Assembly (NCBI RefSeq): GCF_001421245.1
Contig: NZ_LMKE01000001.1
Coordinates: 789,511 to 853,510 of the forward strand
DNA: 64,000 nucleotides
Direction: 5' to 3'
Origin: Sphingomonas sp. Leaf10
GTDB lineage: Bacteria > Pseudomonadota > Alphaproteobacteria > Sphingomonadales > Sphingomonadaceae
Numbering within the stretch: position 1 is the first letter of the stretch; every line of letters begins with the position of its first letter. The notes under the pieces were generated by a model. That model was not told where the DNA came from. It did no database searches and saw nothing but the letters and a program-made list of their open reading frames with translations. Shown here in pieces: positions 27,962 to 42,123 of this stretch. The position numbers and the translations under genes were made by a program.

Positions 27962-29401
27962 TTACTTGTAGGTGACCTTCTTCACCGCTTCCACGACCTT
28001 GTCGCTGGTGATGAGCGCCAGCTTTTCGAGGTTCGCGGCATAGGGCAGCGGCACGTCCTCGTTGGTGACGCGCAGCACCGGCGCGTCGAGGTCGTCGAAG
28101 CCCTGCTCCATCACCACCGCGGCGATTTCCGACGCGATCGAGCAGGTCGGCCAACCTTCCTCGACCACGACCAGCCGGTTGGTCTTCTTCAGCGACTTCA
28201 GCACCGTCTTGGTGTCGAGCGGGCGCAGCGTGCGCAGATCGATCACTTCGGCGTCGATGCCCTCGCCGCCAAGCTTCTCGGCGGCTTCGAGCGCGAGGCC
28301 GACGCCGATCGAATAGCTGACGATCGTCACGTCCTTGCCCGGCTTCATGATCCGCGCCTTGCCGATCGGCAGGACGAAATCGTCGAGCTTCGGCACGTCG
28401 AACGAGCGGCCGTACATCAGTTCGTTTTCGAGGAAGACGACCGGGTCGGTCGAGCGGATCGCCGCCTTCAACAGACCCTTCGCATCGGCCGCGTCATAGG
28501 GCGCGATCACGATCAGGCCGGGGACGCTGGCATACCACGGGCCATAGTTCTGCGAGTGCTGGGCCCCCACGCGGCTCGCCGCGCCGTTGGGGCCGCGGAA
28601 CACGATCGGGCAGCGCATCTGGCCGCCGGACATGTAATTGGTCTTGGCCGCCGAATTGATGATATGATCGATCGCCTGCATGGCGAAGTTGAACGTCATG
28701 AATTCGATGACCGGGCGCAGACCGCCCATTGCCGCGCCGGTACCGATGCCGGCAAAGCCGTATTCGGTGATCGGCGTATCGATGACCCGGCGGTCGCCGA
28801 ATTCGGCGAGCAGGCCCTGCGTAACCTTGTACGCGCCCTGATATTCCGCGACTTCCTCGCCCATCACGAACACGCGGTCGTCGGCACGCATTTCCTCGGC
28901 CATCGCGTCGCGCAGCGCGTCGCGGACCGTGGTCTTGACCATCTCGGTCCCTTCCGGGATTTCCGGGCTGGTCTCGCCTTCCTGATCGGCGGCGTCGAAC
29001 AGCTGGCGCGCGCCGGTTTCGGCGTGCTGCTGCGACGTGCCTTCGGGCGTCGGCGGTGCCTTGTCGTCGTTCTTTTCGTCGGCCTTGGGCGTAGCGGCGG
29101 CGGCATCGCCCGCGCGTGCCTCGGTCGGCTGCGACGACTTGGCGGCGTCGACGTCCTCACCCTCGGCGGCGAGGATCGCGATGACCGCGCCGACCTTCAC
29201 ATTGTCGGTACCCTCGGCGACGACGATCTGCGCGATCGTGCCTTCATCGACGGCTTCGAATTCCATCGTCGCCTTGTCGGTCTCGATCTCGGCCATGATG
29301 TCGCCCGACTTGACCGTGTCGCCTTCCTTGACGAGCCACTTGGCCAGCGTGCCTTCTTCCATCGTGGGCGACAGCGCCGGCATCTTCAGTTCGATCGGCA
29401 T
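27962..29401 (-). CDS. pdhB: Pyruvate dehydrogenase E1 component beta subunit with lipoyl domain
   Basis: 479 residues from the ATG at 29401. The first 80 residues are a lipoyl domain with the lipoylated lysine K43 in ETDKATME, then an alanine- and proline-rich linker, then the transketolase-type beta subunit ([38 protein letters not shown]). A lipoyl domain fused to E1-beta is typical of alphaproteobacteria. With PdhA, E2 and E3 it converts pyruvate to acetyl-CoA. It starts one base after the pdhA stop codon, so the two are co-translated. Confidence 0.96.
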   Translation of the reverse strand: MPIELKMPALSPTMEEGTLAKWLVKEGDTVKSGDIMAEIETDKATMEFEAVDEGTIAQIVVAEGTDNVKVGAVIAILAAEGEDVDAAKSSQPTEARAGDAAAATPKADEKNDDKAPPTPEGTSQQHAETGARQLFDAADQEGETSPEIPEGTEMVKTTVRDALRDAMAEEMRADDRVFVMGEEVAEYQGAYKVTQGLLAEFGDRRVIDTPITEYGFAGIGTGAAMGGLRPVIEFMTFNFAMQAIDHIINSAAKTNYMSGGQMRCPIVFRGPNGAASRVGAQHSQNYGPWYASVPGLIVIAPYDAADAKGLLKAAIRSTDPVVFLENELMYGRSFDVPKLDDFVLPIGKARIMKPGKDVTIVSYSIGVGLALEAAEKLGGEGIDAEVIDLRTLRPLDTKTVLKSLKKTNRLVVVEEGWPTCSIASEIAAVVMEQGFDDLDAPVLRVTNEDVPLPYAANLEKLALITSDKVVEAVKKVTYK

Positions 29402-29402
29402 C

Positions 29403-30452
29403 TCAGTAGGTCTCCACCAGCACGTCGGTGTACAATTCTTCCGGGTTCGGCTCGGGCGCACTTTCGGCGAAGTCGGCGGCGGCGTTCACCACCTTGCGGA
29501 TTTCGGCCTCGATCGCCTTCAGCTCGTCCTCGTTTACGCCGGCGGCGTTCAGCTCGCGCTTCAGCCCCTCGATCGGGTCCGAATTGTCGCGCATCGCCTG
29601 CACTTCGTCGCGGCTGCGATACTTGGCCGGATCGGACATCGAATGGCCGCGATAGCGATAGGTCTTCATCTCGAGGATGATCGGACCCTTGCCCGCGCGC
29701 ACCCATGCCAGCGCTTCCTCGGCGGCACCACGGCACGCCAGCACGTCCATGCCGTCGACCTGGATGCCCGGAATGCGGAAACTTTCGCCGCGCTTGTACA
29801 GCTGGTCTTCGGCCGACGCGCGGTTGACGCTCGTGCCCATGGCGTACTGGTTGTTCTCAATCACGAAGATGATCGGGAGCTTCCACAGCTCGGCCATGTT
29901 GAACGATTCGTACACCTGCCCCTGGTTCGCGGCGCCATCGCCGAAATAGGCCATGCAGACGCCGCCGTCGTTGCTGTACTTGTGCCCGAACGCGAGACCT
30001 GCGCCCAGCGACACCTGCGCCCCGACGATACCATGACCGCCATAGAATTTATGCTCGGTCGAGAACATGTGCATCGACCCGCCCTTGCCGCGGCTGATGC
30101 CGGCTTCACGCCCGGTCAGCTCGGCCATGATGACCTTGGGATCGATGCCATAGGCGAGCATGTGGCCATGGTCGCGGTAGCCGGTGATGACCGAATCCTT
30201 GCCGGATTCGAGTGCCGACTGGAGACCGACGGCAACGGCTTCCTGGCCTATATACAGGTGGCAGAAACCACCAATCAGGCCGAGGCCGTACAATTGCCCC
30301 GCCTTCTCCTCGAAACGACGGATCAGCAGCATCTCCTTGTAGAAGGAGAGCAATTCCTCTTTCGACGCTTCGTACCGCTTTGGCTCCCCCGGCCGTTCGC
30401 GATTGGGAATGACGGGTTCGCTGGTGCGGCCTTGCGCCGGTGCTTTTGCCAC
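29403..30452 (-). CDS. pdhA: Pyruvate dehydrogenase E1 component alpha subunit
   Basis: 349 residues from the GTG at 30452; the frame is open further upstream but without homology. The thiamine-diphosphate motif GDGAANQGQ followed by the NN about 30 residues later ([10 protein letters not shown]) is complete. [17 protein letters not shown] and the loop [15 protein letters not shown], where the family is often phosphorylated in mitochondria, are present. It pairs with PdhB. Upstream is ftsB, in line with the eno-ftsB-pdhAB order of many alphaproteobacteria. Confidence 0.95.
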   Translation of the reverse strand: MAKAPAQGRTSEPVIPNRERPGEPKRYEASKEELLSFYKEMLLIRRFEEKAGQLYGLGLIGGFCHLYIGQEAVAVGLQSALESGKDSVITGYRDHGHMLAYGIDPKVIMAELTGREAGISRGKGGSMHMFSTEHKFYGGHGIVGAQVSLGAGLAFGHKYSNDGGVCMAYFGDGAANQGQVYESFNMAELWKLPIIFVIENNQYAMGTSVNRASAEDQLYKRGESFRIPGIQVDGMDVLACRGAAEEALAWVRAGKGPIILEMKTYRYRGHSMSDPAKYRSRDEVQAMRDNSDPIEGLKRELNAAGVNEDELKAIEAEIRKVVNAAADFAESAPEPNPEELYTDVLVETY

Positions 30453-30552
30453 GGTTCGGATGCCTCGTTCCTGAAAGGATGGGAAGGAAGCGCCGCCTAT
30501 GGCGCGATTTCCCTGCCTGCGCAACCGAACCCCATGCGCTTCCGGTACGGAA

Positions 30553-30909
30553 TCATTCGTCGATCCGGATTCCACACCGCGATCGCGCCGCCGCTTCGCC
30601 GGTGATCGGCACGATAAATTCGTCCGGGTGCGCGACGTTCAGCTTCCGCCGGACCAGTTCGTCGACCATGTCGGGATCGGCATGGCGCGGATCGAGCAGC
30701 TCGACGCGGTTACGCAGTTCGGCGCGCACTTTCTCCAGACAGGCATATTGCGCCTTCCGAACCGCCAGCTTGCGCTGATAATCGCGATACGCCAGCACCC
30801 CGTTCGGCCCCAGCACCGCGTGATAGGCGAAGAAGCCGATGACGAGGATCACCAGCGCCGGCCATCCGGCACGTCTCAGCATCTGACGAAGGGGCGAGGA
30901 ACGCGACAT
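30553..30909 (-). CDS. ftsB: Septum formation initiator family protein (FtsB/DivIC)
   Basis: 118 residues. One membrane helix (WPALVILVIGFFAYHAV, about 16-32) follows a short basic N-terminus, then a coiled coil (about 42-72) and a short tail. This is the architecture of FtsB, which joins FtsL and FtsQ at the division site. The C-terminal tail is unusually long with a cysteine pair, C57 and C112. The 100-base gap before pdhA and the divergent csaA on the other side are the only neighbours. Confidence 0.85.
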   Translation of the reverse strand: MSRSSPLRQMLRRAGWPALVILVIGFFAYHAVLGPNGVLAYRDYQRKLAVRKAQYACLEKVRAELRNRVELLDPRHADPDMVDELVRRKLNVAHPDEFIVPITGEAAARSRCGIRIDE

Positions 30910-30971
30910 GGCGCGTATGTCGTTTATACCCCGCCCCCACGCAAGCCACCAACCACTGCCCCGGAGCCGAT

Positions 30972-31340
30972 ATGCACCTGCTGCACGATCCCGCGACGAT
31001 CACCGGTCCGACCGATTTCGACACTTTTTTGAACATCGACATCCGCGTCGGCACGATCGTCACCGCCGAACCTTACCCGGAAGCGCGCAAACCGGCGATC
31101 AAGCTGGTCATCGATTTCGGCCCCGTGATCGGACAGAAGCGGTCGAGTGCACAGATCACCGAACATTATGACTGCGCAGGGCTGGTCGGGCGACAGGTCG
31201 CGGCGGTCGTCAATTTCCCGCCGCGCCAGATCGGCAAGTTCGTGTCCGAAGTATTGACGCTGGGCTTTCCGGACGAAGCCGGTGCTGTCGTGTTGTGCGC
31301 GCCCGATCGCCGAGTGCCGGATGGGGGGCGGCTGTTCTGA
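30972..31340 (+). CDS. csaA: tRNA-binding domain protein, CsaA-like
   Basis: 122 residues made of one EMAP/Trbp111-type tRNA-binding OB fold: FLNIDIRVGTIVTAE at the start, NFPPRQIGKFVSEVLTLGF in the middle. CsaA of Bacillus is a small chaperone linked to protein export and binds tRNA-like ligands; in proteobacteria the role is little studied. It is divergent from ftsB with 62 bases between starts. Confidence 0.9.
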   Translation: MHLLHDPATITGPTDFDTFLNIDIRVGTIVTAEPYPEARKPAIKLVIDFGPVIGQKRSSAQITEHYDCAGLVGRQVAAVVNFPPRQIGKFVSEVLTLGFPDEAGAVVLCAPDRRVPDGGRLF

Positions 31341-31422
31341 TCGTACCGCACACCGTTAAAAACCATTATTAAACATATTGAAACTATGGTCGGCAGCGAT
31401 CGGTGAAACAACTCCATTGAAT

Positions 31423-32621
31423 ATGCAGGCCAGGTATCGGCAATTGTCCAATGTTCCGAACACCCTGTCGATCGATCGCGAATTTGCGAAACTGAACCGC
31501 CTGCGCTTTCTGCCGGAGATCGAAGCGCGGTTCGACGCCGAGGGAGTCGATCATCGCAAGCGCGTCGGCCGAATTTCGCTGATGGCCGGCATCTTCATCT
31601 TCAATATGTTCCTGTTCGCCGACCTGCAGATCATGCCGGACATTTCCTCCCGCTAGCGCTGCTCCGGCTCGGCCTGTTCACCCCTGCCTGCCTTGCGATC
31701 CTGTGGCTGCTGCCACGGACGTCGACCACGCCACAGATTGATACCTGTGCGGTCGGCGGGACGGTTCTGGGCGTTGCAATACCGGTGATCGCATCGCTTT
31801 ACAGCCAATCGCCCTACGTGCTGATCTATCAGTTCGGCACGATGATCACGATGACATACTTCACGCTGGTTCAACGGGTCCGTTTCCGCATGGCGGTCGC
31901 AGGACTGGTGATCATCCTTTTCATTCAGCTCTATTGCGTCGCGCTTCGAACCGATATCGATGCGCCCTCGTTCGACTTTGTCGTCAACTTCTTCGTCGGC
32001 GGAACGACGCTGCTGCTGCTTGGCAGCTTTCTTCAGGAACGCACCGAACGAAAGGGATTTCTTGAACGCCTGCGCAGCGACCTGTTGGTAGAACATATCG
32101 AATGGGCGGCACGTACCGACATGCTGACCGGAATGTCGAACCGGCATCATCTGGCTCAGATCAGTCCCACGTTCATGGAAGTCGCCGCGCGGCAACCCGT
32201 GGCCGCGCTGATGATCGACATCGACCATTTCAAACTGTTCAACGATACGCAGGGGCATCTGGCCGGTGATCACTGCATCCGTACCGTAGCGCGCATCATC
32301 CTCGACGCGCTGGAAGCGTCCGGCCAGGGCGGCGAGCGCGCCAACCATGCCTTCCGCTTCGGCGGCGAAGAATTTCTGCTGCTCCTGACGGGGCGGGACG
32401 AAGCACAGGCGACCGCCCTTGGCGAGGCGATCCGCCTGCGGCTCGAAGCGGCCCGGATCGCGCATCCCGGCATGGGAACCGGTGCCTTGCTGACGGCATC
32501 GATCGGTATCGCCGTTCGCCGCTGGACCGATGTCGACCTCGAAGCGCTGATCGGTGCCGCCGACACCGCGCTATATCAGGCAAAGGCGGGAGGACGGAAC
32601 CGACTGGCGATTGCGGCCTGA
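31423..32621 (+). pseudogene. Membrane diguanylate cyclase (GGDEF) gene with a frameshift
   Basis: The first part starts at 31423 and encodes a soluble lead then the first membrane helix (LMAGIFIFNMFLFADLQIMP), and stops at 31654-31656. From about 31648 the reading continues in another frame with PLALLRLGLFTPACLAILWL and further membrane helices, and then a GGDEF domain (GGEEF; MIDIDHFKLFND; the preceding RxxD inhibitory site is absent). The join fits loss of one base in the T-run of CATTTCCTCC near 31643-31650. The intact gene would have about 400 codons. As it stands the cyclase is separate from its first helix; an internal ATG at 31785 could still give a 278-residue cyclase. Confidence 0.8.
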
Positions 32622-32699
32622 TCCACGCTACACTGCATCGTTGCCACCGCACGCAGCGCTGCGTCCATGGCGCTCCGACAATGAAGATCGGGGCCGCTC

Positions 32700-33614
32700 T
32701 CAGCGGTCGAGCGCAGCCGCTGGCGAAGCGGTGACCGTTCCGAGCCAGAACCAGCCGTCATAGGCCGGATCGTGCTGCGTTCCGGGCAACGGTTGGACGG
32801 CCACGAACGGGGCGCGATTGATCGTCGAATCGCTTCGGACCGGGTGCCCTGCACATTCTATCATGCCGCTTGATATCGGTTTGCCACGTTCAAACTTCGC
32901 ACCGGCACGCAACTCGCAGGTCCACGCCGATCCGCCCGCAGTAGCCATATTCAACGACATTACCTTGCCCGCCGGTGCCAACTGCATCGCCATCGGTCGA
33001 AAGGTTGCCGTATCACGCTCGATCGGTTCCTTGCGCGCGTGCAGATTCCCGACCAGCACTAGCACATGGTCATACCGGCCAGCGGCGGCGGCGTTGCGGA
33101 TATTCTCGGCCTGCGCTGCCTCATGGGGTCCCTGCCCCGGCTGATCTGCGAACTTCGCGCGCTGCGCAGAGTCCCGTGCGCCGTTGAACGCAACGATCGA
33201 AACGGGGCGACCGGCGCTCTTCAACGCGTGCAAGCGGACGATCATATCCCGCGTAGCGACGCTGCCAACCCCGTCCCTGCGACCGACCAAGCCTGTCTTG
33301 TGCAGCGCCTCCGGGAATTGCCCGGGCGGCAATCGCCACGCAGCCTGCAGGGCATCGTTGTCGGACGATGAGAGCTCGACCGCGACCAGAACCCGCTCGC
33401 CCCGCGTGGTAAGCGCGCAGGCGAGCGTACCGATAAACGCAGGAGATTGCGCGGTTCCGTGAATCTCGCCGAACACGACATAGCGCGGCTTGCGGCGCGT
33501 CACCTCAGCCCAGCCATCGGGCACCCCGCATCGCTCGCCCGCGTGCGCGACTGTTGGAGCGGCGGCAGCCAGACCAATCGATGCGACCGCGATGAAGAAG
33601 GGAAGTGGGACCAT
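32700..33614 (-). CDS. ChaN-like/Tiki-superfamily secreted protein
   Basis: 304 residues. The first 25 residues form a signal peptide cut near AHA. The conserved segment PRYVVFGEIHGT with a later LVLVGNLHARKE resembles the haem-binding ChaN and Tiki/TraB-like folds (GExHGT and GxxH pairs). It also recalls erythromycin-esterase-type motifs, but the length and the second motif fit ChaN better. The role may be haem or small-molecule binding in the periplasm. A perfect palindrome at 33616-33630 lies immediately upstream of the start and leaves no visible ribosome site. Confidence 0.6.
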   Translation of the reverse strand: MVPLPFFIAVASIGLAAAAPTVAHAGERCGVPDGWAEVTRRKPRYVVFGEIHGTAQSPAFIGTLACALTTRGERVLVAVELSSSDNDALQAAWRLPPGQFPEALHKTGLVGRRDGVGSVATRDMIVRLHALKSAGRPVSIVAFNGARDSAQRAKFADQPGQGPHEAAQAENIRNAAAAGRYDHVLVLVGNLHARKEPIERDTATFRPMAMQLAPAGKVMSLNMATAGGSAWTCELRAGAKFERGKPISSGMIECAGHPVRSDSTINRAPFVAVQPLPGTQHDPAYDGWFWLGTVTASPAAALDR

Positions 33615-33615
33615 C

Positions 33616-33630
33616 GTTGTAGCCTACAAC
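33616..33630. promoter_or_regulatory. Perfect palindrome at the start of the ChaN-like gene
   Basis: GTTGTAGCCTACAAC is a 7-1-7 perfect inverted repeat starting two bases before the ATG of the 32700-33614 gene. Its place fits a repressor operator or an RNA hairpin over the ribosome site. It does not match a regulator family I can name with confidence. Confidence 0.4.
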
Positions 33631-33691
33631 AAATATTCCGGGCTGAAATCCGAAATCGGATACGAAATGGTCATACACGCCTATGAAAGAG

Positions 33692-33713
33692 GGCGTCGGT
33701 TCGCACCGACACC
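33692..33713 (-). terminator. Terminator-like hairpin downstream of eno
   Basis: GGCGTCGGT (33692-33700) pairs with ACCGACACC (33705-33713) with one mismatch on the plus strand that becomes a G-U wobble in the minus-strand RNA. A CTCTTTC stretch follows on the minus strand. It lies 24 bases after the eno stop codon. Confidence 0.55.
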
Positions 33714-33736
33714 CCTTTTCCCGATCCGGTACCTGA

Positions 33737-35692
<1,956 letters not shown>

Positions 35693-35700
35693 CCCCGATC

Positions 35701-36033
35701 ATGGGGGATGAAGGGCTGGGAACGGTCGTCGGTCGCGTCGTCGAGGATGCAAAGGCGTATGCCTGCGCCGAGGTGACGCTGTGGAAGACCGTCGCCAGCA
35801 CGCGCGGATCGCAGGCCGGCATCGCCGCCGGCCTGGCGGTCGGTGCAGTGGTCATAGCGCTGTCGGCGGTCACCGCCCTGCTGGTCGGGGCGATCCTGTC
35901 GCTGCGGCCGATCATGGGTCCGGGCTGGGCAACCTTGCTGGTCGTGATCGTGGCGTTGGCGATCGCGGCCATTCTCGCCAAGATCGCGTTGTCGAGCTTC
36001 AAACGCGTCGTCGCGCCGTTGGGAGACAGCTGA
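35701..36033 (+). CDS. YqjE/holin-superfamily III-like membrane protein
   Basis: 110 residues with two hydrophobic helices (AAGLAVGAVVIALSAVTALL, then ATLLVVIVALAIAAILAKIA) and a basic tail. This is the Phage_holin_3_6 / YqjE type, found in stress operons with DUF883 proteins; there is no phage here, so the holin label concerns fold only. The gene starts eight bases after the yqjD-like stop codon and its own stop overlaps the next start (TGATG). Confidence 0.8.
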   Translation: MGDEGLGTVVGRVVEDAKAYACAEVTLWKTVASTRGSQAGIAAGLAVGAVVIALSAVTALLVGAILSLRPIMGPGWATLLVVIVALAIAAILAKIALSSFKRVVAPLGDS

Positions 36034-36344
36034 TGATCTCGCCCACCCTCGCCGCCGCCCGCGCCGATGCGCTGCTCAAGCGCGCCCGGTTGCAGGCGAG
36101 CCTTGCCGAAGCGAAGCACCGCCTGTCGCCATCGACCATCGCCTCGAACGTCGCCGACGACCTGCGTGACAAGGCGGAGGACGGCGTCGCCGTCCTAATG
36201 GAACGCCCCGGCATTGCGGCCGGTATCGCCACCGGCGTCGTCGCCCTGCTCGCCCGCAAGCGCATCGCCCGGCTGTTCCGCAAGGCGCCCCCGCCCCCGC
36301 CGCCCCCCATCGCCCCGCCCCCGCCCGTCCCGAACAAGGAATGA
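36033..36344 (+). CDS. Small membrane-associated protein with poly-proline tail (YqjK/DUF3618-like)
   Basis: 103 residues from an ATG overlapping the previous stop codon. An amphipathic helix (ARADALLKRARLQASLAEAK) precedes a region reminiscent of DUF3618 (RLSPSTIASNVADDLRDKAE), a short hydrophobic segment (GIAAGIATGVVALLA), a basic stretch and a tail of PPPPPPP and PPPPP blocks. In place it matches yqjK of the E. coli yqjDEK operon, with only general similarity. Confidence 0.65.
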   Translation: MISPTLAAARADALLKRARLQASLAEAKHRLSPSTIASNVADDLRDKAEDGVAVLMERPGIAAGIATGVVALLARKRIARLFRKAPPPPPPPIAPPPPVPNKE

Positions 36345-36348
36345 CATC

Positions 36349-36795
36349 ATGAGCGAACTCAAGACCGCCCCGCACGAAACCACGGGCACCATCGACACGC
36401 TGAAGGAAAAGGCTTCGACCGCCGCCCACGCGACCAGCGATGCCGCGCACGACGCCGCCAAGCGCGCATCGGAAGCAGCGCATGATGCCGCGCACCGCGC
36501 ATCGGAAACGATCGACACCAACCCGCTCGCCGTCCTCGCCGGCGGCCTGGCGCTCGGTGCCGTGCTCGGCGCGCTGCTGCCACGCACCGCACAGGAGACG
36601 AAGACGCTCGCCCCGCTCGGCAAGAAGCTCGCCGCTGCCGCCACCGCCGCCGCCGCGACCGCCCGCGACGTCGGCAAGGAACAGCTGACCGCCGCGCTGC
36701 CCAGCAAGGACGGCGCCAAGGAACAGCTGCGTTCGGCGTTCAGCACGGTGGTGCAGGCCGCCACCGACAGCGGCAAGGCCGCCGTCAAGCGCTGA
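36349..36795 (+). CDS. Alanine-rich helical protein with repeats (fourth gene of the stress operon)
   Basis: 148 residues from the ATG at 36349, nine bases after AAGGA. Residues 25-55 hold near-exact repeats of the type A-H-D-A-A-x-R-A-S-E, an 11-residue amphipathic pattern like LEA and apolipoprotein helices. A hydrophobic stretch (PLAVLAGGLALGAVLGALL, about 59-77) may insert in the membrane, and the rest is alanine- and lysine-rich helix. The function is unknown; the operon context points to membrane or nucleoid protection under stress. Confidence 0.75.
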   Translation: MSELKTAPHETTGTIDTLKEKASTAAHATSDAAHDAAKRASEAAHDAAHRASETIDTNPLAVLAGGLALGAVLGALLPRTAQETKTLAPLGKKLAAAATAAAATARDVGKEQLTAALPSKDGAKEQLRSAFSTVVQAATDSGKAAVKR

Positions 36796-36822
36796 TCTTT
36801 CCCAACTTATGGGTTGAAGGGT

Positions 36823-36860
36823 ACGCCCGGTCCGCTATGCGGGTTGGGCGTAACTTTTTT
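36823..36860 (+). terminator. Rho-independent terminator of the stress operon
   Basis: ACGCCC and GGGCGT form the outer stem and CCGC with GCGG the inner stem, separated by a symmetric three-base internal loop and closed by TAT. Six T follow at 36855-36860. It lies 28 bases after the last gene of the yqjD-like operon. Confidence 0.75.
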
Positions 36861-36877
36861 GCACTGCGGGAACGACC

Positions 36878-37099
36878 ATGAGCAAACTCCACCTCGTCTT
36901 CGGCGGCCGCGTCGCCGATCCGCGCACGCTCGATTTCGCCGACCTCAAGGCGATCGACGTCGTCGGCATCTTCGGCGACTATGCCAGCGCCGAAAAGGCA
37001 TGGCGCGCCGCGGCGCAACGGACCGTCGACGATGCCGAAATGAAATATGTGGTGGTGCACCTCCACCGCTTGCTCGAACCGGAACTGCCGGCGGCGTAA
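36878..37099 (+). CDS. DUF4170 domain protein
   Basis: 73 residues, the usual length of the family. The sequence HLVFGGRVADPRTLDFADL, then VGIFGDYASAEKAWRAAAQ, and the closing VVVHLHRLLEPE match DUF4170, a short alphaproteobacterial cytoplasmic protein of unknown role, often near genes for envelope or transport. It lies after the terminator of the stress operon and therefore has its own promoter. Confidence 0.85.
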   Translation: MSKLHLVFGGRVADPRTLDFADLKAIDVVGIFGDYASAEKAWRAAAQRTVDDAEMKYVVVHLHRLLEPELPAA

Positions 37100-37153
37100 G
37101 GGACGCCTTTTCCGCGCCCGGACGACTCCTTTTACCCGTTCGGTTCGAGCAGC

Positions 37154-37234
37154 TTCGAGCCTGTCGAGAAGCGTCCGTCGAGAACAGCCCGTTTGGGGCA
37201 CCCCTTCTTGACTACGGTTCTCGACAGGCTCGAA
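37154..37234. repeat. Inverted repeat, dispersed family C
   Basis: TTCGAGCCTGTCGAGAA (37154-37170) and its perfect reverse complement (37218-37234) enclose 47 bases. GTTCGAGCCTGTCGAGAAC-type units are common dispersed repeats in sphingomonads. It lies between the convergent DUF4170 and rhomboid genes. No second copy was found in this window. Confidence 0.7.
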
Positions 37235-37280
37235 CCTCCGCTCGAAGCAAACGGATGGGGGGGAGGACGAGGGTAAGAGC

Positions 37281-37937
37281 CTAGCCGGCGTCCACCCGCC
37301 TACCCCAACGCCACCGCAACAGCGGCCGCAGCAACACCATCCCGGCAATAAACCCGCCGGCATGCGCCGCCCCGGCAATCGGCATCTCGCTCCCCGCGCT
37401 CGCCCAGCCGATGGCAAGGTTCAGCAACGTCCAGCTAACCCCCAGCCACACCGCATGCACGACATGCGCCGGCACCGGCCCGATCGCCTTCGCCTTGCCG
37501 CCGCCGAACAGCAGCGCATAGGCCCCGATCAGCGCTGAGATCGCGCCGCTCGCCCCGATCATCGGCGCGGGCGAGGTCGGCCCGGCCAGCCACTGCGCCG
37601 CGACCGACGCATAGGCACCGACCAGCAACAGCACGATCACCCCACGCAACCCGACCGCCCGCTGCGTCGGCGTACCGACGATGGCGAGGCTCAGCAGGTT
37701 GAAGCCCAGATGCAGCCACCCGTCATGAACAAACGCGGCGGTGATCGGCGTCAGCCATACCGGCACGAACGGCGCAAACCCCTCGATCGACGCGATATCG
37801 CTGGTCATCCGCAGCGGCACGAACCCCGCCGCGATCGCCGCGCTCCACACGCCGCCGGACAGGATGATCCAGCCACTGACCAAAGCGATCAACCCGCCGA
37901 TCACAAGGATCGACGGGGAAGGACGCCGTTCGAACAT
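37281..37937 (-). CDS. Rhomboid-family intramembrane serine protease
   Basis: 218 residues with six predicted membrane helices. The catalytic serine S130 is in GASGAIS and the catalytic histidine H192 in AGAAHAGGF, with the HLGFN helix at 76-80. Rhomboids cut membrane proteins within the bilayer. The dyad is complete, so the protease should be active. Its stop codon converges on a dispersed repeat, and greA is seven bases upstream on the same strand. The substrate is unknown. Confidence 0.9.
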   Translation of the reverse strand: MFERRPSPSILVIGGLIALVSGWIILSGGVWSAAIAAGFVPLRMTSDIASIEGFAPFVPVWLTPITAAFVHDGWLHLGFNLLSLAIVGTPTQRAVGLRGVIVLLLVGAYASVAAQWLAGPTSPAPMIGASGAISALIGAYALLFGGGKAKAIGPVPAHVVHAVWLGVSWTLLNLAIGWASAGSEMPIAGAAHAGGFIAGMVLLRPLLRWRWGRRVDAG

Positions 37938-37943
37938 AGCGGT

Positions 37944-38420
37944 TTAGATGAACTCGATCTTCGAGATCTGGTAATAACGGTCGCCCGACGGCACCGTCAC
38001 CTCGACATCGTCGTCGATCTTGCGCCCGATCAGCGCCCGGCCCATCGGCGAATTGTACGAGATGCGGCCCGACTTGGCATCCGCCTCGGTCTGACCGACG
38101 ATCTGGTAGGTGATCGCCTTATCGTCTTCGTCGAGCAGCGTCACGGTCGCACCGAACACGACCTTGTCGCCCGACAGGTCTTTCGGATCGATGACCTGCG
38201 CGCGCGACAACTTGTCCTCGATATCGGCGATCGACGCCTCGATCTGGCCCTGCCGTTCCTTCGCCGCATGATATTCGGCGTTTTCGGAAAGATCGCCGTG
38301 CGCGCGGGCTTCCTCGATTGCATCGATGATCTGCGGCCGTTCGACCTTCAGTTGCTTGAGGTGCGCCGTCAGGCGATCATAGCCCTCTTGCAACATCGGC
38401 ATCTTTTCGACCGTCGCCAT
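37944..38420 (-). CDS. greA: Transcription elongation factor GreA
   Basis: 158 residues, the normal length. GreA enters the RNA polymerase channel and helps cut back-tracked transcripts. The N-terminal coiled coil ([20 protein letters not shown]) carries the tip acids [13 protein letters not shown], and the C-terminal FKBP-like domain ends with [18 protein letters not shown]. It follows carB on the same strand, the usual sphingomonad order, with a hairpin in the gap. Confidence 0.95.
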   Translation of the reverse strand: MATVEKMPMLQEGYDRLTAHLKQLKVERPQIIDAIEEARAHGDLSENAEYHAAKERQGQIEASIADIEDKLSRAQVIDPKDLSGDKVVFGATVTLLDEDDKAITYQIVGQTEADAKSGRISYNSPMGRALIGRKIDDDVEVTVPSGDRYYQISKIEFI

Positions 38421-38456
38421 CGCGCGCGCGTCCCTTTTGTCATTCCCCCCGCCACA

Positions 38457-38480
38457 CGGACGGGCCTCCCTGCCCGTCCG
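38457..38480. terminator. Hairpin between carB and greA
   Basis: CGGACGGGC (38457-38465) pairs perfectly with GCCCGTCCG (38472-38480). There is no T-run, so it may be a weak terminator, a processing site or an RNA stabiliser between carB and greA. Confidence 0.4.
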
Positions 38481-38504
38481 CGCGCAACATTCCGCTGATG
38501 GGGA

Positions 38505-41837
<3,333 letters not shown>

Positions 41838-41838
41838 G

Positions 41839-42123
41839 TTATTTGGTTTCCGGCGCAATGGCTTCGTTACCGACGAAACCCATCTTCATTGGAAATTTCA
41901 GCTTCTTGAGTTCGCCCAAGGCGCAATCGACGGACTCGTACTTCGCATCGGCAGGCGGCTGAAATCTTAACTCATCAGGCCCCGTCAGCGTCATCGTGCC
42001 CTTCGGAAGATCACAGCGTACCGCTATCGCCTCGATAGTCTCGGCTTGGGTCTTCGTGGTAGCAGGTTGGGAACAACCGCTGCCCGCCAGGCCAGTCAGA
42101 AGGATCAGGGATACGCGCTTCAC
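41839..42123 (-). CDS. Small ExbD-derived lipoprotein
   Basis: 94 residues. The N-terminus is a signal peptide with a cysteine at 17 ([10 protein letters not shown]), a weak lipobox. From residue 34 it matches the ExbD of 6478-6906: AVRCDLP (34-40) beside AVKVDLP (43-49), then [16 protein letters not shown] (51-66) beside ELHFQPDATARYEVVD (101-116), then KMGFVGNE (80-87) beside KLGFVGNE (129-136). About 20 of the last 36 residues are identical. The middle of the ExbD periplasmic domain is missing and the membrane helix is replaced by the signal peptide. It lies inside the car operon, overlapping carA by four bases. I know of no described function. Confidence 0.8.
   Translation of the reverse strand: MKRVSLILLTGLAGSGCSQPATTKTQAETIEAIAVRCDLPKGTMTLTGPDELRFQPPADAKYESVDCALGELKKLKFPMKMGFVGNEAIAPETK

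Noticed and set aside
35701..36033. Holin-like gene as a prophage sign
   Set aside because: No phage genes nearby; the fold is shared with the chromosomal YqjE family.
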